DNA of 64,000 bases from Saccharibacillus kuerlensis DSM 22868 (lineage in GTDB: Bacteria > Bacillota > Bacilli > Paenibacillales > Paenibacillaceae): assembly GCF_000378145.1 (NCBI RefSeq), contig NZ_KB899279.1:79127-143126 (forward strand). The letters run 5' to 3'. A program made the position numbers and the translations under genes. Numbering within the stretch: the first letter of the stretch is position 1; each line of letters starts with the position of its first letter. Positions 19,890 through 29,511 of this stretch are shown here, piece by piece. The notes under the pieces were generated by a model. The model had not been told where the DNA came from and made no database searches. It saw only the letters and a program-made list of their open reading frames with translations.

Positions 19890-20468
19890 ATGAATGAACA
19901 AGCGGAAGACCTGCAGCTGATTCGGCGAATCGCCGATCGGGATGCAGGAGCACTCGAACATCTATACGACATCTACGAGCGGCCCGTGTATGCTTTTGCT
20001 TACCGGCTGCTGAACGACGCGATGGCAGCCGAAGAAGCAGTACAGGAGCTGTTCTTGCGCATCTGGAACAATGCGGAACGATATGATTCTTCCCACGGCA
20101 AGCTTTCGACCTGGATGTTTGCGCTGGCGCGCAACATTTCGATCGACATGCTCCGGCGGCGCAATGCAAGAGCAGCGGCCGTCCCTGTGGAAGACGAACA
20201 GCTGAATACCGTAATCGACGAAACATCAGATACAGAGCTGGCTGTGGAACGAACTCTGGAAGGGGAACAGATTCGATCCGCGCTGGATCAGCTTGGCGAA
20301 GAACAACAGCAGGTCATCGACCTGATTTACTATAAGGGATTGACGCAGCAGGAAGTATCAGATCGCTGCGCCATCCCGCTTGGAACAGTTAAGAGCCGTG
20401 TCAGACTGGCCTTGAAACAGCTGCATAAGCGGCTGTCGGGAATGGAAAGGGGGGAATCGAGAGTATGA
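19890..20468 (+). CDS. ECF-type RNA polymerase sigma factor (SigK/RskA-system type)
   Basis: 192-aa sigma70-family factor with only regions 2 and 4. Region 2 (about residues 25-95) includes LSTWMFALARNISIDMLRRR; region 4 (about 130-185) includes LGEEQQQVIDLIYYKGLTQQEVSDRCAIPLGTVKSRV. The ATG at 19890 follows GAGAGGAG. Its stop overlaps the start of the anti-sigma gene by four bases (ATGA), a coupled pair. The promoters it reads are unknown. Confidence 0.94.
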   Translation: MNEQAEDLQLIRRIADRDAGALEHLYDIYERPVYAFAYRLLNDAMAAEEAVQELFLRIWNNAERYDSSHGKLSTWMFALARNISIDMLRRRNARAAAVPVEDEQLNTVIDETSDTELAVERTLEGEQIRSALDQLGEEQQQVIDLIYYKGLTQQEVSDRCAIPLGTVKSRVRLALKQLHKRLSGMERGESRV

Positions 20469-21583
20469 ATGAACGCAAGGAATCCATGATGGATTGGGCC
20501 GAACTTTATGTGCTCGGCGGACTGAACGAAGCGGAAACGGCCGAGTACGAAGCCTACCTGCAGCATAATGCCGAAGAGCAGCGGCGTGTGGCCGAACTGC
20601 GCGATACGGTAGGCATGCTGGCCTTGGCTGCCAAGCCGGCTGCCCCCCCTGCAGGAATGAAGGGAAGAATTCTGGGGAACATTCTGGGCACAGGTACGGT
20701 GTCCAATTCAGACCGAACAGAAACGGTCGTCGAACAGACAGACGCCGACGTTCGGAGCAGCAGTCGTCATGAAGATCGAACAAGATCCGAACATGAGACG
20801 GAAATTCAGCTTGAACAAGCTCGACAGGGAATCGAAGCCGGAGAAGCTCGGAGAGCGGCAGAAGTTCGCACCGGAAGCGGCAGTCTGCTTGCAGCGGATG
20901 TGTCCGGCAAAGCACAGCATGCCAAAGAGCAAAAGACAAATGCTCCTCAAGCGCCGGAACAAGAGATCCCTTCCGTTGGGATAGACGAACGTGCCGGACG
21001 CAAAAACGTACAGACCGATCCTGTAGAGGAAGCGCAAACGTCACGGAAGGCAGCCCGTGCGCGCAGCGGACGCAGCCTGTGGGCAGGCGCAGCCGCGATT
21101 ATGGCAGCGGCTGCTGTACTGCTGGGCATCTATTCGGCTCAGCTGCGCGGAGAATTGAATGACATGCGCACGAACCTTACAGCGATGGAACAGCGAACGT
21201 CGGACATGGAACGGCAGCTCGCCATGTCGACACAGCCTGCTGTAGGTGCTCAGGTTGCGCGTACCGTTCCGCTGGTCGGCAGCGAGAATGCTCCGCAGGC
21301 TTCGGGCATGGCCGCTATGGTGCAGGACGATACCGGTACGCGTCTAGTTGTACAGGCCGAGGATCTGCCAGCACTCAGCGGCAGCGAGGCCTATCAGGTC
21401 TGGTTAATCAAGGACGGACAGCCGATCAATGCAGGTACGTTCCAATCCGGCAGCGGAAATGGTGCACTTACGTATACCATGCAGCCGGACGATTACGACA
21501 TGGTAGCCATTACATTGGAACCGGATGCCCAAGGTGATCAGCCGCGTGGACAAATGCTGTTGACAGCTGCACTGAACGGCTGA
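20465..21583 (+). CDS. RskA-like membrane anti-sigma factor with long charged insertion
   Basis: 372 aa. An N-terminal helical sigma-binding domain (about 1-65, with YVLGGLNEAETAEYEAYLQ) is followed by a charged, apparently disordered stretch of about 130 residues, one membrane segment near residues 207-227 (WAGAAAIMAAAAVLLGIY), a short coiled coil, and a C-terminal extracytoplasmic RskA domain containing LPALSGSEAYQVWLIKDGQP. No HxxxCxxC zinc motif is present. RskA homologues are usually about 230-260 aa, so the insertion is unusual. It is coupled to the sigma gene and should hold it inactive at the membrane. Confidence 0.88.
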   Translation: MNERKESMMDWAELYVLGGLNEAETAEYEAYLQHNAEEQRRVAELRDTVGMLALAAKPAAPPAGMKGRILGNILGTGTVSNSDRTETVVEQTDADVRSSSRHEDRTRSEHETEIQLEQARQGIEAGEARRAAEVRTGSGSLLAADVSGKAQHAKEQKTNAPQAPEQEIPSVGIDERAGRKNVQTDPVEEAQTSRKAARARSGRSLWAGAAAIMAAAAVLLGIYSAQLRGELNDMRTNLTAMEQRTSDMERQLAMSTQPAVGAQVARTVPLVGSENAPQASGMAAMVQDDTGTRLVVQAEDLPALSGSEAYQVWLIKDGQPINAGTFQSGSGNGALTYTMQPDDYDMVAITLEPDAQGDQPRGQMLLTAALNG

Positions 21584-21650
21584 GTCTTTTAAAACAAATA
21601 TTCGGCTACATGATATAAAGTACATGCAGCAGATTCATTAGATCAACTAA

Positions 21651-21692
21651 ACCCCGGGACTCCTTCGCCTTCTGGCTTGGGAATCCCGGGGT
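21651..21692 (+). terminator. Weak terminator-like hairpin after the anti-sigma gene
   Basis: ACCCCGGGA and TCCCGGGGT are perfect 9-bp arms enclosing a 24-base loop. There is no good T tract, so termination is uncertain. Confidence 0.4.
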
Positions 21693-21800
21693 CTTCAATT
21701 TGATCATTTTCCATTTTTTATAATAAATTGATGAATATCATTTTATAGCATGTTAGAGTCGAATCGCAGCGCATGCAGGCTGCAGAGAGGATAACAGTAA

Positions 21801-22328
21801 ATGAAAATCGCATTTGAGCTTGAAACCATGTCTCCCGTCCGGATCGCTTATGTACGAAAAAAAGGAGCTTACGGCCCGGGTAATCAGCAGGCGATGCAGC
21901 AGCTAAAAGACTGGGCGCGTAATCATCATCTACTAAATGAAGAAGCGATCATTCTGGGTATTCCGCAGGATGATCCGCGAATCACTCCCTCAGAGGAATG
22001 CCGGTATGACGCCTGTATCGTGACCGATCAGAAGATCGGATCGGAAGACCCCGTCCGTGAAGGAGCTTTTGAAGGTGGAGTCTATGCAGTATTCTGCATC
22101 CCTCATACGGCTGAAGCTGTACAAACGGCCTGGTCGGCTGTATTTCCGGCGCTGCAAAAAGCCGGCTATCGTGTAGACGATAAGCCGGCTGTCGAACGTT
22201 ACAAAGGTATCCTTCTGCAAAACGGATGGTGCGAGCTGTGCGTGCCGATTGCCGCTGCACAAAATAGAGAGCAATTTGTGGAAGCAGCGTCTCCCGCGCC
22301 TGCAGAGCGAACAAACATAACCGTCTGA
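21801..22328 (+). CDS. GyrI-like small-molecule-binding domain protein
   Basis: 175-aa stand-alone GyrI/SbmC-like protein, the ligand-binding module also found at the C-terminus of AraC and MerR regulators. Signs are the opening pattern MSPVRIAYVRKKGAYG near residue 10, ILGIPQDDP in the middle, CRYDACIVTD, and GGVYAVFCIPHTAEAVQTAW. No DNA-binding domain is present. The ATG at 21801 follows AGAGAGG. Ligand and function are unknown. Confidence 0.82.
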   Translation: MKIAFELETMSPVRIAYVRKKGAYGPGNQQAMQQLKDWARNHHLLNEEAIILGIPQDDPRITPSEECRYDACIVTDQKIGSEDPVREGAFEGGVYAVFCIPHTAEAVQTAWSAVFPALQKAGYRVDDKPAVERYKGILLQNGWCELCVPIAAAQNREQFVEAASPAPAERTNITV

Positions 22329-22384
22329 CTAAAGGGACTGGACTGGTTTGGACTGGTTTAGATGGGATCGACCCGCCGTTCAGC

Positions 22385-23047
22385 TTACGTGCCACTGCCG
22401 CCGAACGGAAATTCCGCAATCCGCTCGTACATCGGACGCTGGTGCATATGCGTCCGGTACAGCACCGCCCGGTCTACGGTACCGGCGGATAGTACCGGAG
22501 CCGTCTTGAGCAGCGCCGGCTCAAAAGGACGCTGGCCCGCCGCATATTTGCGGGCCAGCGTCAAATGCGCTCGGAAGCTGCGCTTCTCCGGCGCGAATCC
22601 CAGCGGCGCCAGCGCCGACTCGGCCGCCGCAGCCAGGCGCTCAAGTGCCGCCGAGCCCTCCTCCGGCTCGGCGAACAGCACTCGCGGCGCTTCCGGCAGC
22701 CCAAAGGTGCCTGCGCCGTCCAAGGTCATCGCGAACGGTGTCTCGCCCAAGAACGCTTCCCGCAGTGCGGATTCGACTGCCGGAATATCTTCCTGCTCCA
22801 CATCGCCCAGAAACTTTAGCGTAAAATGGTAATCCCGCGGATCTGTCCAGCGGCGAAAAGTCTCGACGCCGAAAGCCGACTTCGCCCATACTGCGAGTGC
22901 ATCAGCCGCTTCTTCTCCGATCGGTACGGCCGCGAAAATCCGCGGCCGGATTTCTTTGCCCGGACCGTCTCCCTGCCGGTCCGTTTGCTTCTTCGCCGGC
23001 TTTCCTTCATTATATCTTTCGTTTGGCTCAGAGGAATTAAGCTGCAC
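22385..23047 (-). CDS. thpR: RNA 2',3'-cyclic phosphodiesterase (2H family)
   Basis: 220-aa 2H phosphoesterase of the ThpR/LigT group, which opens 2',3'-cyclic phosphate ends of RNA. The two catalytic His motifs are HFTLKFLG near residue 74 and HLTLARK near residue 162. The start chosen is a GTG at 23047 with AAAGGAGGGG upstream; a TTG at 23068 lies before that site. The first 35 residues are a charged extension not typical of the family. It is convergent with the GyrI-like gene. Confidence 0.88.
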   Translation of the reverse strand: MQLNSSEPNERYNEGKPAKKQTDRQGDGPGKEIRPRIFAAVPIGEEAADALAVWAKSAFGVETFRRWTDPRDYHFTLKFLGDVEQEDIPAVESALREAFLGETPFAMTLDGAGTFGLPEAPRVLFAEPEEGSAALERLAAAAESALAPLGFAPEKRSFRAHLTLARKYAAGQRPFEPALLKTAPVLSAGTVDRAVLYRTHMHQRPMYERIAEFPFGGSGT

Positions 23048-23195
23048 GGCGTCCCCTCCTTTTCCCAAGTGATGCTTTTCTAACCGAAACTTTTCTTCTA
23101 ACTGAAGCTTTTCTAACTAAAACCCCTCTGATTGAATCTCCTCTAACAGGTTCAACTCCCTTTCCGGGTATCTACTCGCCGTACACCTAACTCTA

Positions 23196-24059
23196 CTAAG
23201 TCCCTTCGCTCGCCTGTTGGCTTTTTCTCGGCCCAGACTTGCCTTCTCTCAGCGTCGCGTTCACTTCGCCTCCAACGATAATGATAATGGAGCTGAGGTA
23301 CAACCAGGTCAGCAGGATGATGATACCACCAAGGCTACCGTATGTTCTGGAGAAATTGCCGAAGTTATTCACGTAGAACGAGAACAACAGCGAAGTGAGA
23401 ATCCAACCTATAGTGGCAAATATCGCTCCCGGTACGGCCTCCCTAAGCCGAATCTTCCGATTGGGCGCAATCCAATATAGAGCTGTAAAGACCGCAATCA
23501 GGACGATCAGCGGAATACTGTACTGCAGTAGTCCCCAAATCCGATCAAAGCCTGACGGGTTATCGAGCAGAATTTTGACCTGGCTTCCGATCCAACTTCC
23601 CAATACGAGCAGCAGCAAACTGACGATTAACACAACGCCAAGCACCAATGTGGACAACAGCGATACAAGTCGAACCTGCCAGAACTTGCGATTCTCTTCC
23701 ACGTCGTAGGCTTTATTCAAACCTCTGATAACGGCATTAATTCCTCGAGAGGCCGTCCAGAGCGTCGCTATCATACCGATTGACAGCAGCGCTCCGCTGC
23801 CTTGAACGACTTCGCTGAGAATACTCTCCACTGTCTCCATAGCCGCAGCAGGTACGACTTCGCGTGCCAAATTCATCATTTGATCAATCGAGAGATTAAT
23901 ATACCCAATCAGCGTAACCAGAAAAATGAGAAACGGGAAAAAAGACAACAGCAAATAATAAGCGAGCTGAGCTCCAATTCCAGTGACCTCGTCGTCACGA
24001 ATGCGCACATACAGACGATATCCGAAATCCAGGGCGTACATTGCGTATTTTCCGATCAT
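23196..24059 (-). CDS. YihY/virulence factor BrkB family membrane protein
   Basis: 287-aa inner membrane protein with about six transmembrane segments, once called ribonuclease BN-like. The family stretch GAQLAYYLLLSFFPFLIFLVTLIGY lies near residues 27-50, and TASRGINAVIRGLNKAYDVEE near 100-120. The ATG at 24059 follows AAAGGAG. Transport or lipid-related activity is suspected for the family but not established. Confidence 0.9.
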   Translation of the reverse strand: MIGKYAMYALDFGYRLYVRIRDDEVTGIGAQLAYYLLLSFFPFLIFLVTLIGYINLSIDQMMNLAREVVPAAAMETVESILSEVVQGSGALLSIGMIATLWTASRGINAVIRGLNKAYDVEENRKFWQVRLVSLLSTLVLGVVLIVSLLLLVLGSWIGSQVKILLDNPSGFDRIWGLLQYSIPLIVLIAVFTALYWIAPNRKIRLREAVPGAIFATIGWILTSLLFSFYVNNFGNFSRTYGSLGGIIILLTWLYLSSIIIIVGGEVNATLREGKSGPRKSQQASEGT

Positions 24060-24229
24060 AGTGTCTCCTTTCAAACGGTTTAACCAACAGCCTTACTCCC
24101 TTGCCTACTGGTACTATACCCGTTTTCCGCTTACATTTCGCGTCATCAGAGTGCCAGGAAGATTTATATGCCGAACTTTGCTACGATGGAAGGGTAGATT
24201 TTCCGAACCCGAAGGAGGAGTATCCCAAT

Positions 24230-25180
24230 ATGCCGACGATTCTGACGCTGTATGAAATTCCAGAGGAATACGCGAAGCAAATCCGAGAGATCGCACCGGA
24301 TTACGAACTGAAAAGCGTACCAGTTAAGGAAGTAACTCCCGAGCAGATCCGTGAAGCTGACATTTTGGTCGGTTGGAACCGAAAAATGGAGCAAGCAGCC
24401 CTAGAAAGCGACAACTTAAAATGGATACAGTCATGGTCCGCAGGTGTGGATTACTTCCCGATGGATCAATTGGAAGAAAAAAAAGTGCTGCTGACTAACG
24501 CCGGCGGCGTGCACGCTATCCCGATATCCGAGCATATTTTTGCCGTTCTGCTGGCCATGTCCCGCAATCTGCATGGCAACATACGCAGCCAGGTCCATGG
24601 AAAATGGGATAAAGGCGGCCTCTACGGTGAAATTTCAGGTCTGACAATGGCGATTGTAGGTACAGGCCATATCGGACGGGCGACAGCCAGGATTGCTAAA
24701 GCATTCGGTATGCATACGATCGGTGTCCGCCATTCCGGCGATCCGGAAGAGCATATCGACGACATGTACAAGACCGACGGAATCGAGCAAGCTTTCTCCA
24801 AAGCCGATGTGGTCGTCAATATTTTGCCGCTGACGGACGAAACCCACCACTTCTTCAACAAAGACAGCTTTGGTTACATGAAAAAAGGAACCGTATTTAT
24901 CAACGTGGGCCGCGGGCCGAGTGTCGATACGGATGCCTTGATCGAAGCACTCGATTCCGGCAAACTTTCCAGTGCGGCACTCGATGTATTTGAAAAAGAA
25001 CCTCTGCCGGAAGATCACCCGTTGTGGAAACGCGAAGATGTAATTATCACACCTCATGCGGCAGGCAATACCGATCACTACGATGTTCGCGCTGCGGAAA
25101 TTTTTGTCGATAACTTGAAAGCTTTTGTAAAAGGCGAAACGCTTCCTCGAAATTTGGTCGATTATTCGCGTAAATATTGA
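24230..25180 (+). CDS. D-2-hydroxyacid dehydrogenase (NAD-binding)
   Basis: 316-aa enzyme of the D-isomer 2-hydroxyacid dehydrogenase family, interconverting a 2-hydroxyacid and a 2-oxoacid with NAD(P). The nucleotide loop is GTGHIGRATARIAKAFG near residue 142. The catalytic Arg, Glu and His are in NVGRGPSVDTDAL, DVFEKEPLPEDHPLW and ITPHAAG. The ATG at 24230 follows AAGGAGGAG, so the longer frame upstream is not used. The substrate cannot be read from the sequence; homologues include glyoxylate/hydroxypyruvate reductases. Confidence 0.93.
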   Translation: MPTILTLYEIPEEYAKQIREIAPDYELKSVPVKEVTPEQIREADILVGWNRKMEQAALESDNLKWIQSWSAGVDYFPMDQLEEKKVLLTNAGGVHAIPISEHIFAVLLAMSRNLHGNIRSQVHGKWDKGGLYGEISGLTMAIVGTGHIGRATARIAKAFGMHTIGVRHSGDPEEHIDDMYKTDGIEQAFSKADVVVNILPLTDETHHFFNKDSFGYMKKGTVFINVGRGPSVDTDALIEALDSGKLSSAALDVFEKEPLPEDHPLWKREDVIITPHAAGNTDHYDVRAAEIFVDNLKAFVKGETLPRNLVDYSRKY

Positions 25181-25269
25181 TACTGATCGCACCTTAAGGA
25201 AGATGACTGCACCCTACATTTGCTCACTTTTTACAGAAAGAAATTCAGATGTATATTATAGTAGAAAAA

Positions 25270-25313
25270 AGTATGGAACCCGGGTTAAGAGCGCCGGGTT
25301 TCATACTTTTTTT
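25270..25313. terminator. Bidirectional terminator between convergent genes
   Basis: AGTATGGAACCCGG and CCGGGTTTCATACT with a 10-base loop, flanked by A6 on the left and T7 on the right. It serves both the dehydrogenase and the EamA gene. Confidence 0.92.
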
Positions 25314-25346
25314 ATGTATTTCGAACTTTTTGTTCCTGCAGCTTTT

Positions 25347-26261
25347 CTACGCTCCGGCGGCGTTCCTTCGTGCTTGAAACAACCCGCGGATCGCTTCCCA
25401 GTTGGTCAGCAGTACACCGGCCAGTACAATAAGCGAGCCGATTGCCGCATTCCAATGCAGCGGCTCACCATATAACCAGGCACCGAGTGCGAGTGCAATA
25501 AATGGCGAAACATACAGCCACGTAGTCGGAAATACAGGATGAGTACGGGAGACAAGCCAGTAGAACAAAGTATGTCCGGCCATCGAACCGATCAGCGTCA
25601 GGTAGAGCAGCGACAGCAGCGCTTGTGAAAAATCCGTAATCCCAGCATGGTTATGCTCTGTCAGCAGCGACAGCAGAAGCAGCAGCCAACCGCCATGCAT
25701 CATCTGAGCCGCATTGAGTGCAGTAGGCGAAGCATCCGGCAGACGGATCATCGCATGTTTGGCCAGCAGTGCTCCACTCGCATAGCCAATCTCTCCCGCC
25801 ACAACGACCAGACCTGCGATCAACCACATTCTGCCCTGCCCACCTTCGCTTCCCGGTAGAAGCAGCAGTGCCACACCAGCCGTTCCGATCAATGTGCCGG
25901 TCAGCGCCAGCTTGGAAATACGAATACCTGATACGCCTGCCTGCAGCAGCAGAACAAAGGCCGGCCCGGTAGCTGACAGCACTGAAGCAAGCCCCGATGA
26001 AATATATTGTTCTGCCCAATACAATGCCGCGAATGTGCAAAATGTCAGGCCAAACCCGGTCAGCAGCGTTTCTCTATGCAGAAGCAAAGAGAAGCTGCGC
26101 TTACGCAGAGCAGTCAGCCCTAACATCATCAGCAGACCGGCGGCAAAAAATCGTAAGCCTGCTCCGAAAAAGGGAGGTAGACCGGCCTCGACTCCCAGCT
26201 TGATCGCCAAAAAAGTCGTTCCAAAAATCAAACACATTATCAAATAGCCGATTAGATTCAT
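25347..26261 (-). CDS. EamA-family (DMT) transporter
   Basis: 304-aa membrane protein with about ten transmembrane segments made of two EamA repeats; the opening YLIMCLIFGTTFLAIKLGVEAG is typical. These permeases export amino acids or other metabolites. The ATG at 26261 follows AAAGGAGG, giving a normal length; the 27 residues upstream in frame are not coding. It is divergent from a MocR regulator, an arrangement often seen when the regulator controls the transporter. Confidence 0.92.
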   Translation of the reverse strand: MNLIGYLIMCLIFGTTFLAIKLGVEAGLPPFFGAGLRFFAAGLLMMLGLTALRKRSFSLLLHRETLLTGFGLTFCTFAALYWAEQYISSGLASVLSATGPAFVLLLQAGVSGIRISKLALTGTLIGTAGVALLLLPGSEGGQGRMWLIAGLVVVAGEIGYASGALLAKHAMIRLPDASPTALNAAQMMHGGWLLLLLSLLTEHNHAGITDFSQALLSLLYLTLIGSMAGHTLFYWLVSRTHPVFPTTWLYVSPFIALALGAWLYGEPLHWNAAIGSLIVLAGVLLTNWEAIRGLFQARRNAAGA

Positions 26262-26454
26262 TGTTCTGCCTCCTTTGTTTGCCTTATTGTAAAAGAAGAG
26301 GCTTAGAACAAATAAACGAAAACAGAACAGATTGTCTTTCATCCTACAGCAAAATGGGCTATGATGACGATATCTTAAATAAACGGACTATCTTAATCGG
26401 AAGACAAGGGAAAAATCTTCGATCCGGCGAAACCGGAAGCAGGGAGAAGCGCTT

Positions 26455-28017
26455 ATGGGACACAATTATTCCATTGACTCAAATAGAAGGGGCCGGGCAG
26501 GCAGTCCCGGAAGCACCGCAGCGCGTACAGGAGATGCTGCACAAGCACCGGGCGGATTCTTCCCGCCGCTGGCCACTTCAACCGCCTTGGCGGCTGAGCT
26601 GCGCATACGTATTGCGCGCGGAGACTGGATTGAAGGCGAGAAGATGCCTTCGGTACGCCGTCTTTCGGAGGATACCGGCCTGCATCGACTAACCGTATAT
26701 AAAGCCTATGGCTTGCTCAAGGAAGAAGGGCTGATCGAATCCCGAGAAAAATCTGGTTATTATCTGACCGTATCCCGCCAGCCTGTAGAAACCGGCTTCG
26801 GCAGCATCCGTAGACCGCGCACTGCCGCAGGCAGCAATCAGGAACCGGCAGACACGGAACCTGTTCTGCCTGCCCTGCTTGGCGAGCTGCACAGCGTTGA
26901 CTGCCGCTATCAATTTTCGCAGGCGCTGATCGATCCGCTGCTGCTCCCTAATTCGTACTTGGCTGAAGAAGCCAAACGGGTATTTGACCTGTATCCACGA
27001 GTACTCGGCACCTATGCCCCGCTGCAGGGAGACGAGGAACTGCTGGTTGCGCTGCGCCGTTATCTATCTGAGACATGCAGCTTCGTACCGGAAGGACAAG
27101 AGCTGCTTGTAACAGGGGGCGCTCAGGAAGCCATTCATCTTGTATGTGAAGCACTTGTCCGCCCAGGTGATGCCGTGCTGATTGAACAGCCAAGCTACAG
27201 CATTGCCATTGAGGTTTTCAAGCATCGTAATGCCCGTCTTGTGCCTGTCGACCTCCATCCGGACGGATACCGGCTGGATGAATTGGAGGCGCTGATGCGC
27301 CGTCATCGACCGGTACTGTTCTACCTGAACCCAACTTTCCACAATCCGACCGGCAGGTGCGTACCAGCCGAACAGCGCAAGCATCTTACCGATCTAGCAG
27401 AAAAGTATGGCTGTATTCTGGTTGAAGATGATGCGTTTCGTGATGTTTATTTCGGCTCGCCTCCTCCCCCGCCGGTATACGGCTACGATACGGCCGGCAA
27501 TACGATTTATGTACGCAGTTTCAGCAAATACATTTTTCCCGGCCTGCGTATCGGCTGCCTTGCTGCCCGATCGGATCTGATGCGTCGTCTGCTGACTGCC
27601 AAAGCGCGTAGTATAGGCGGAACGCCGCTGCTGAACCAGAAAGTGTTCACCCATCACTTCCAGTCAGAACGCTCGCGTCGTCATCTGCATAAGCTGCGTA
27701 CTGCGCTTCAACTGCGCAAAGAAGCAATGGAAACGGCACTGGAAGGATCAGGATGGAACTGGCACTCGCCTTCAGGCGGACTAAGCCTATGGATCGAGCT
27801 GCCCGAAGGCATCGATTCGTCGAGACTGTTGGCCGACGCGCTGGCGGGAGGTCCGAATAACGATGAAACGGTCTCGTTCGTTCCCGGAACGTTCTTCGAT
27901 CCTTTGGGCCGTCCGGACCGCCATATCCGGCTCAGCTATTCGCTGCTGAACGAACGGCGTATTGCGGAAGGCGTAGCGCTGCTGCGCGAGTATGCAGAGC
28001 GGCAGCTTGGTCAATGA
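26455..28017 (+). CDS. MocR-family PLP-dependent transcriptional regulator
   Basis: 520 aa. A winged helix of the GntR type occupies about residues 40-110 (GEKMPSVRRLSEDTGLHRLTVYKAYGLLKEEGLIESR). A fold-type I aminotransferase domain follows, with YLNPTFHNPTG and the PLP lysine in YVRSFSKYIFPGLRIG. Such proteins sense PLP or amino acid adducts. The start at 26455 follows AGGGAGAA; about 40 residues before the winged helix are low complexity and the true start could be further in. It is divergent from the EamA gene and separated by 193 bp. Confidence 0.92.
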   Translation: MGHNYSIDSNRRGRAGSPGSTAARTGDAAQAPGGFFPPLATSTALAAELRIRIARGDWIEGEKMPSVRRLSEDTGLHRLTVYKAYGLLKEEGLIESREKSGYYLTVSRQPVETGFGSIRRPRTAAGSNQEPADTEPVLPALLGELHSVDCRYQFSQALIDPLLLPNSYLAEEAKRVFDLYPRVLGTYAPLQGDEELLVALRRYLSETCSFVPEGQELLVTGGAQEAIHLVCEALVRPGDAVLIEQPSYSIAIEVFKHRNARLVPVDLHPDGYRLDELEALMRRHRPVLFYLNPTFHNPTGRCVPAEQRKHLTDLAEKYGCILVEDDAFRDVYFGSPPPPPVYGYDTAGNTIYVRSFSKYIFPGLRIGCLAARSDLMRRLLTAKARSIGGTPLLNQKVFTHHFQSERSRRHLHKLRTALQLRKEAMETALEGSGWNWHSPSGGLSLWIELPEGIDSSRLLADALAGGPNNDETVSFVPGTFFDPLGRPDRHIRLSYSLLNERRIAEGVALLREYAERQLGQ

Positions 28018-28099
28018 GCGGAATGGAATCGAGTCCGCATCGGCAAATAAAGCCAAAAACCAGCCAATAGTGTTATGAGGATTCATGGGATGTTATGAC

Positions 28100-28149
28100 A
28101 AAAAGCCTGCCTAAGCGAAGGTTCTACTCCTTCACTCTGGCAGGCTTTT
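28100..28149. terminator. Bidirectional terminator between MocR and LLM genes
   Basis: AAAAGCCTGCC and GGCAGGCTTTT form an 11-bp stem with a long loop. After it (28156-28189) two 17-bp pyrimidine-rich direct repeats follow. Confidence 0.8.
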
Positions 28150-28307
28150 CCCTGTCTTTTCCTTATCCCTATCTTTTCCTTACCCTTATCTTTGCCGTAT
28201 CCTTTTCCATCTTTGGATTCGGTTCTGTCTTAGGGGTATGGCTGTCCGTCTGCAGAATGTACCCGACCGTATTCCCGGATCGGCTTCTACAAGACGCCTA
28301 CCCAGAT

Positions 28308-29267
28308 TTATTGCTGTCCGCCCAATCCTGCGGCTTCCGCGATCAGACGGAAAGACTCCAGACGATCCTCATATTCCATAACCGGGGAGACGACCATAAT
28401 TTCATCCGCATTGTAAGCGTCCCCGATCTCCAGCAGCCGCTCGCGTACCCTAGACACATCACCGACAACGAGCGACATGCGATCGTCTTTTCCCTTCAGA
28501 TCGGGACGTCCGACCGACGATTCCGGGAACTGCGCCCGGAATTTTTCGGCCAGCGTCAACGCGTTGCTGTCAGTCTTCGCGCAAATCGCGTGAATAGCAA
28601 CCATGACATGTGGTTTCTCACGGGCCGGTGAAGGTGAGAACGCTTCGCGATACGCATTCACGATCTCCGGGCCGTCGCTCGAGCTCATAAATTGTCCGAA
28701 TGCATAATAAGCTCCGCAGGACGCAGCCATCCCCGCACTCTTGGTGTTTGTGCCGAGCAGCCACAGCTCGGGTGGCTGTGTCGGTTCCGGTCGCGCTCTT
28801 ACGGACTCGCCGTCATAACGATAACTTCCATTCATCAGTTGGCACAGCTGAGTGACTTTCTCCGGCATTTCGCCTACATGAGCAAGAAAGTTGCCGCTGA
28901 GCGCCATCGTCGTATGCGCGTCTCCGCCCGGCGCCCGGCCAACGCCAAGATCAATGCGACCCGGGTAGAGAGCCGACAGCAGATTGAAGCATTCCGCTAC
29001 CTTGAGCGGACTGTAATGCGGCAGCAGCACGGCTCCAGCGCCGATACGAATACGGTTTGTGCGCGCGCCAATGTGAGCCAGCATCACTTCGGGTGCTGTA
29101 CAGGCCAACGATTCCATTCCGTGGTGTTCGGACAACCAATAACGTCCGTAACCCCACTCTTCGGCGCTGGCTGCCAGCTTCGCCGACTGGCTTAACGCTT
29201 CTTCGTCCGAGACTCCGCCGAGCCGAGGCGACATATCCAGAATTCCCAATGCCAATTTTGTCATCAT
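28308..29267 (-). CDS. LLM-class flavin-dependent oxidoreductase
   Basis: 319-aa bacterial luciferase-like monooxygenase of the single-component-named subgroup (YceB/YvbT-like). Motifs are YWLSEHHGMESLACTAPEV near residue 43, RIRIGAGAVLLPHYSPLKVAE and PGRIDLGVGRAPGG. FMN or F420 use cannot be decided from sequence, though FMN is expected in Firmicutes. The ATG at 29267 has AAGGGG upstream. It appears to be monocistronic. Confidence 0.93.
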   Translation of the reverse strand: MMTKLALGILDMSPRLGGVSDEEALSQSAKLAASAEEWGYGRYWLSEHHGMESLACTAPEVMLAHIGARTNRIRIGAGAVLLPHYSPLKVAECFNLLSALYPGRIDLGVGRAPGGDAHTTMALSGNFLAHVGEMPEKVTQLCQLMNGSYRYDGESVRARPEPTQPPELWLLGTNTKSAGMAASCGAYYAFGQFMSSSDGPEIVNAYREAFSPSPAREKPHVMVAIHAICAKTDSNALTLAEKFRAQFPESSVGRPDLKGKDDRMSLVVGDVSRVRERLLEIGDAYNADEIMVVSPVMEYEDRLESFRLIAEAAGLGGQQ

Positions 29268-29511
29268 GCCTTACCCCTTCCCTGACGGCCGCCCGCTTCC
29301 GGTCTGCCGCCGGTCTCCCTTGCTGTCCGATCAATCGGGCTGCGCAAACCGCAGATTCCGACTCGATCCGTGCATCCCGCTTTCTCTATTTAACCCGATT
29401 CTGTATGCACCTATCTTCTAGTTGCCCGCGGCTCCGTTTATCCTCTTGTTTCTTTTGACGTCTGCTTTTTCTTTTTGTTGCGCTTCTTAATACTTTCTGC
29501 CCCGCATAAAC

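Noticed and set aside
28156-28189. Two 17-bp pyrimidine-rich direct repeats
   Set aside because: Low-complexity C/T sequence beside a terminator; only two copies and no regulatory context.
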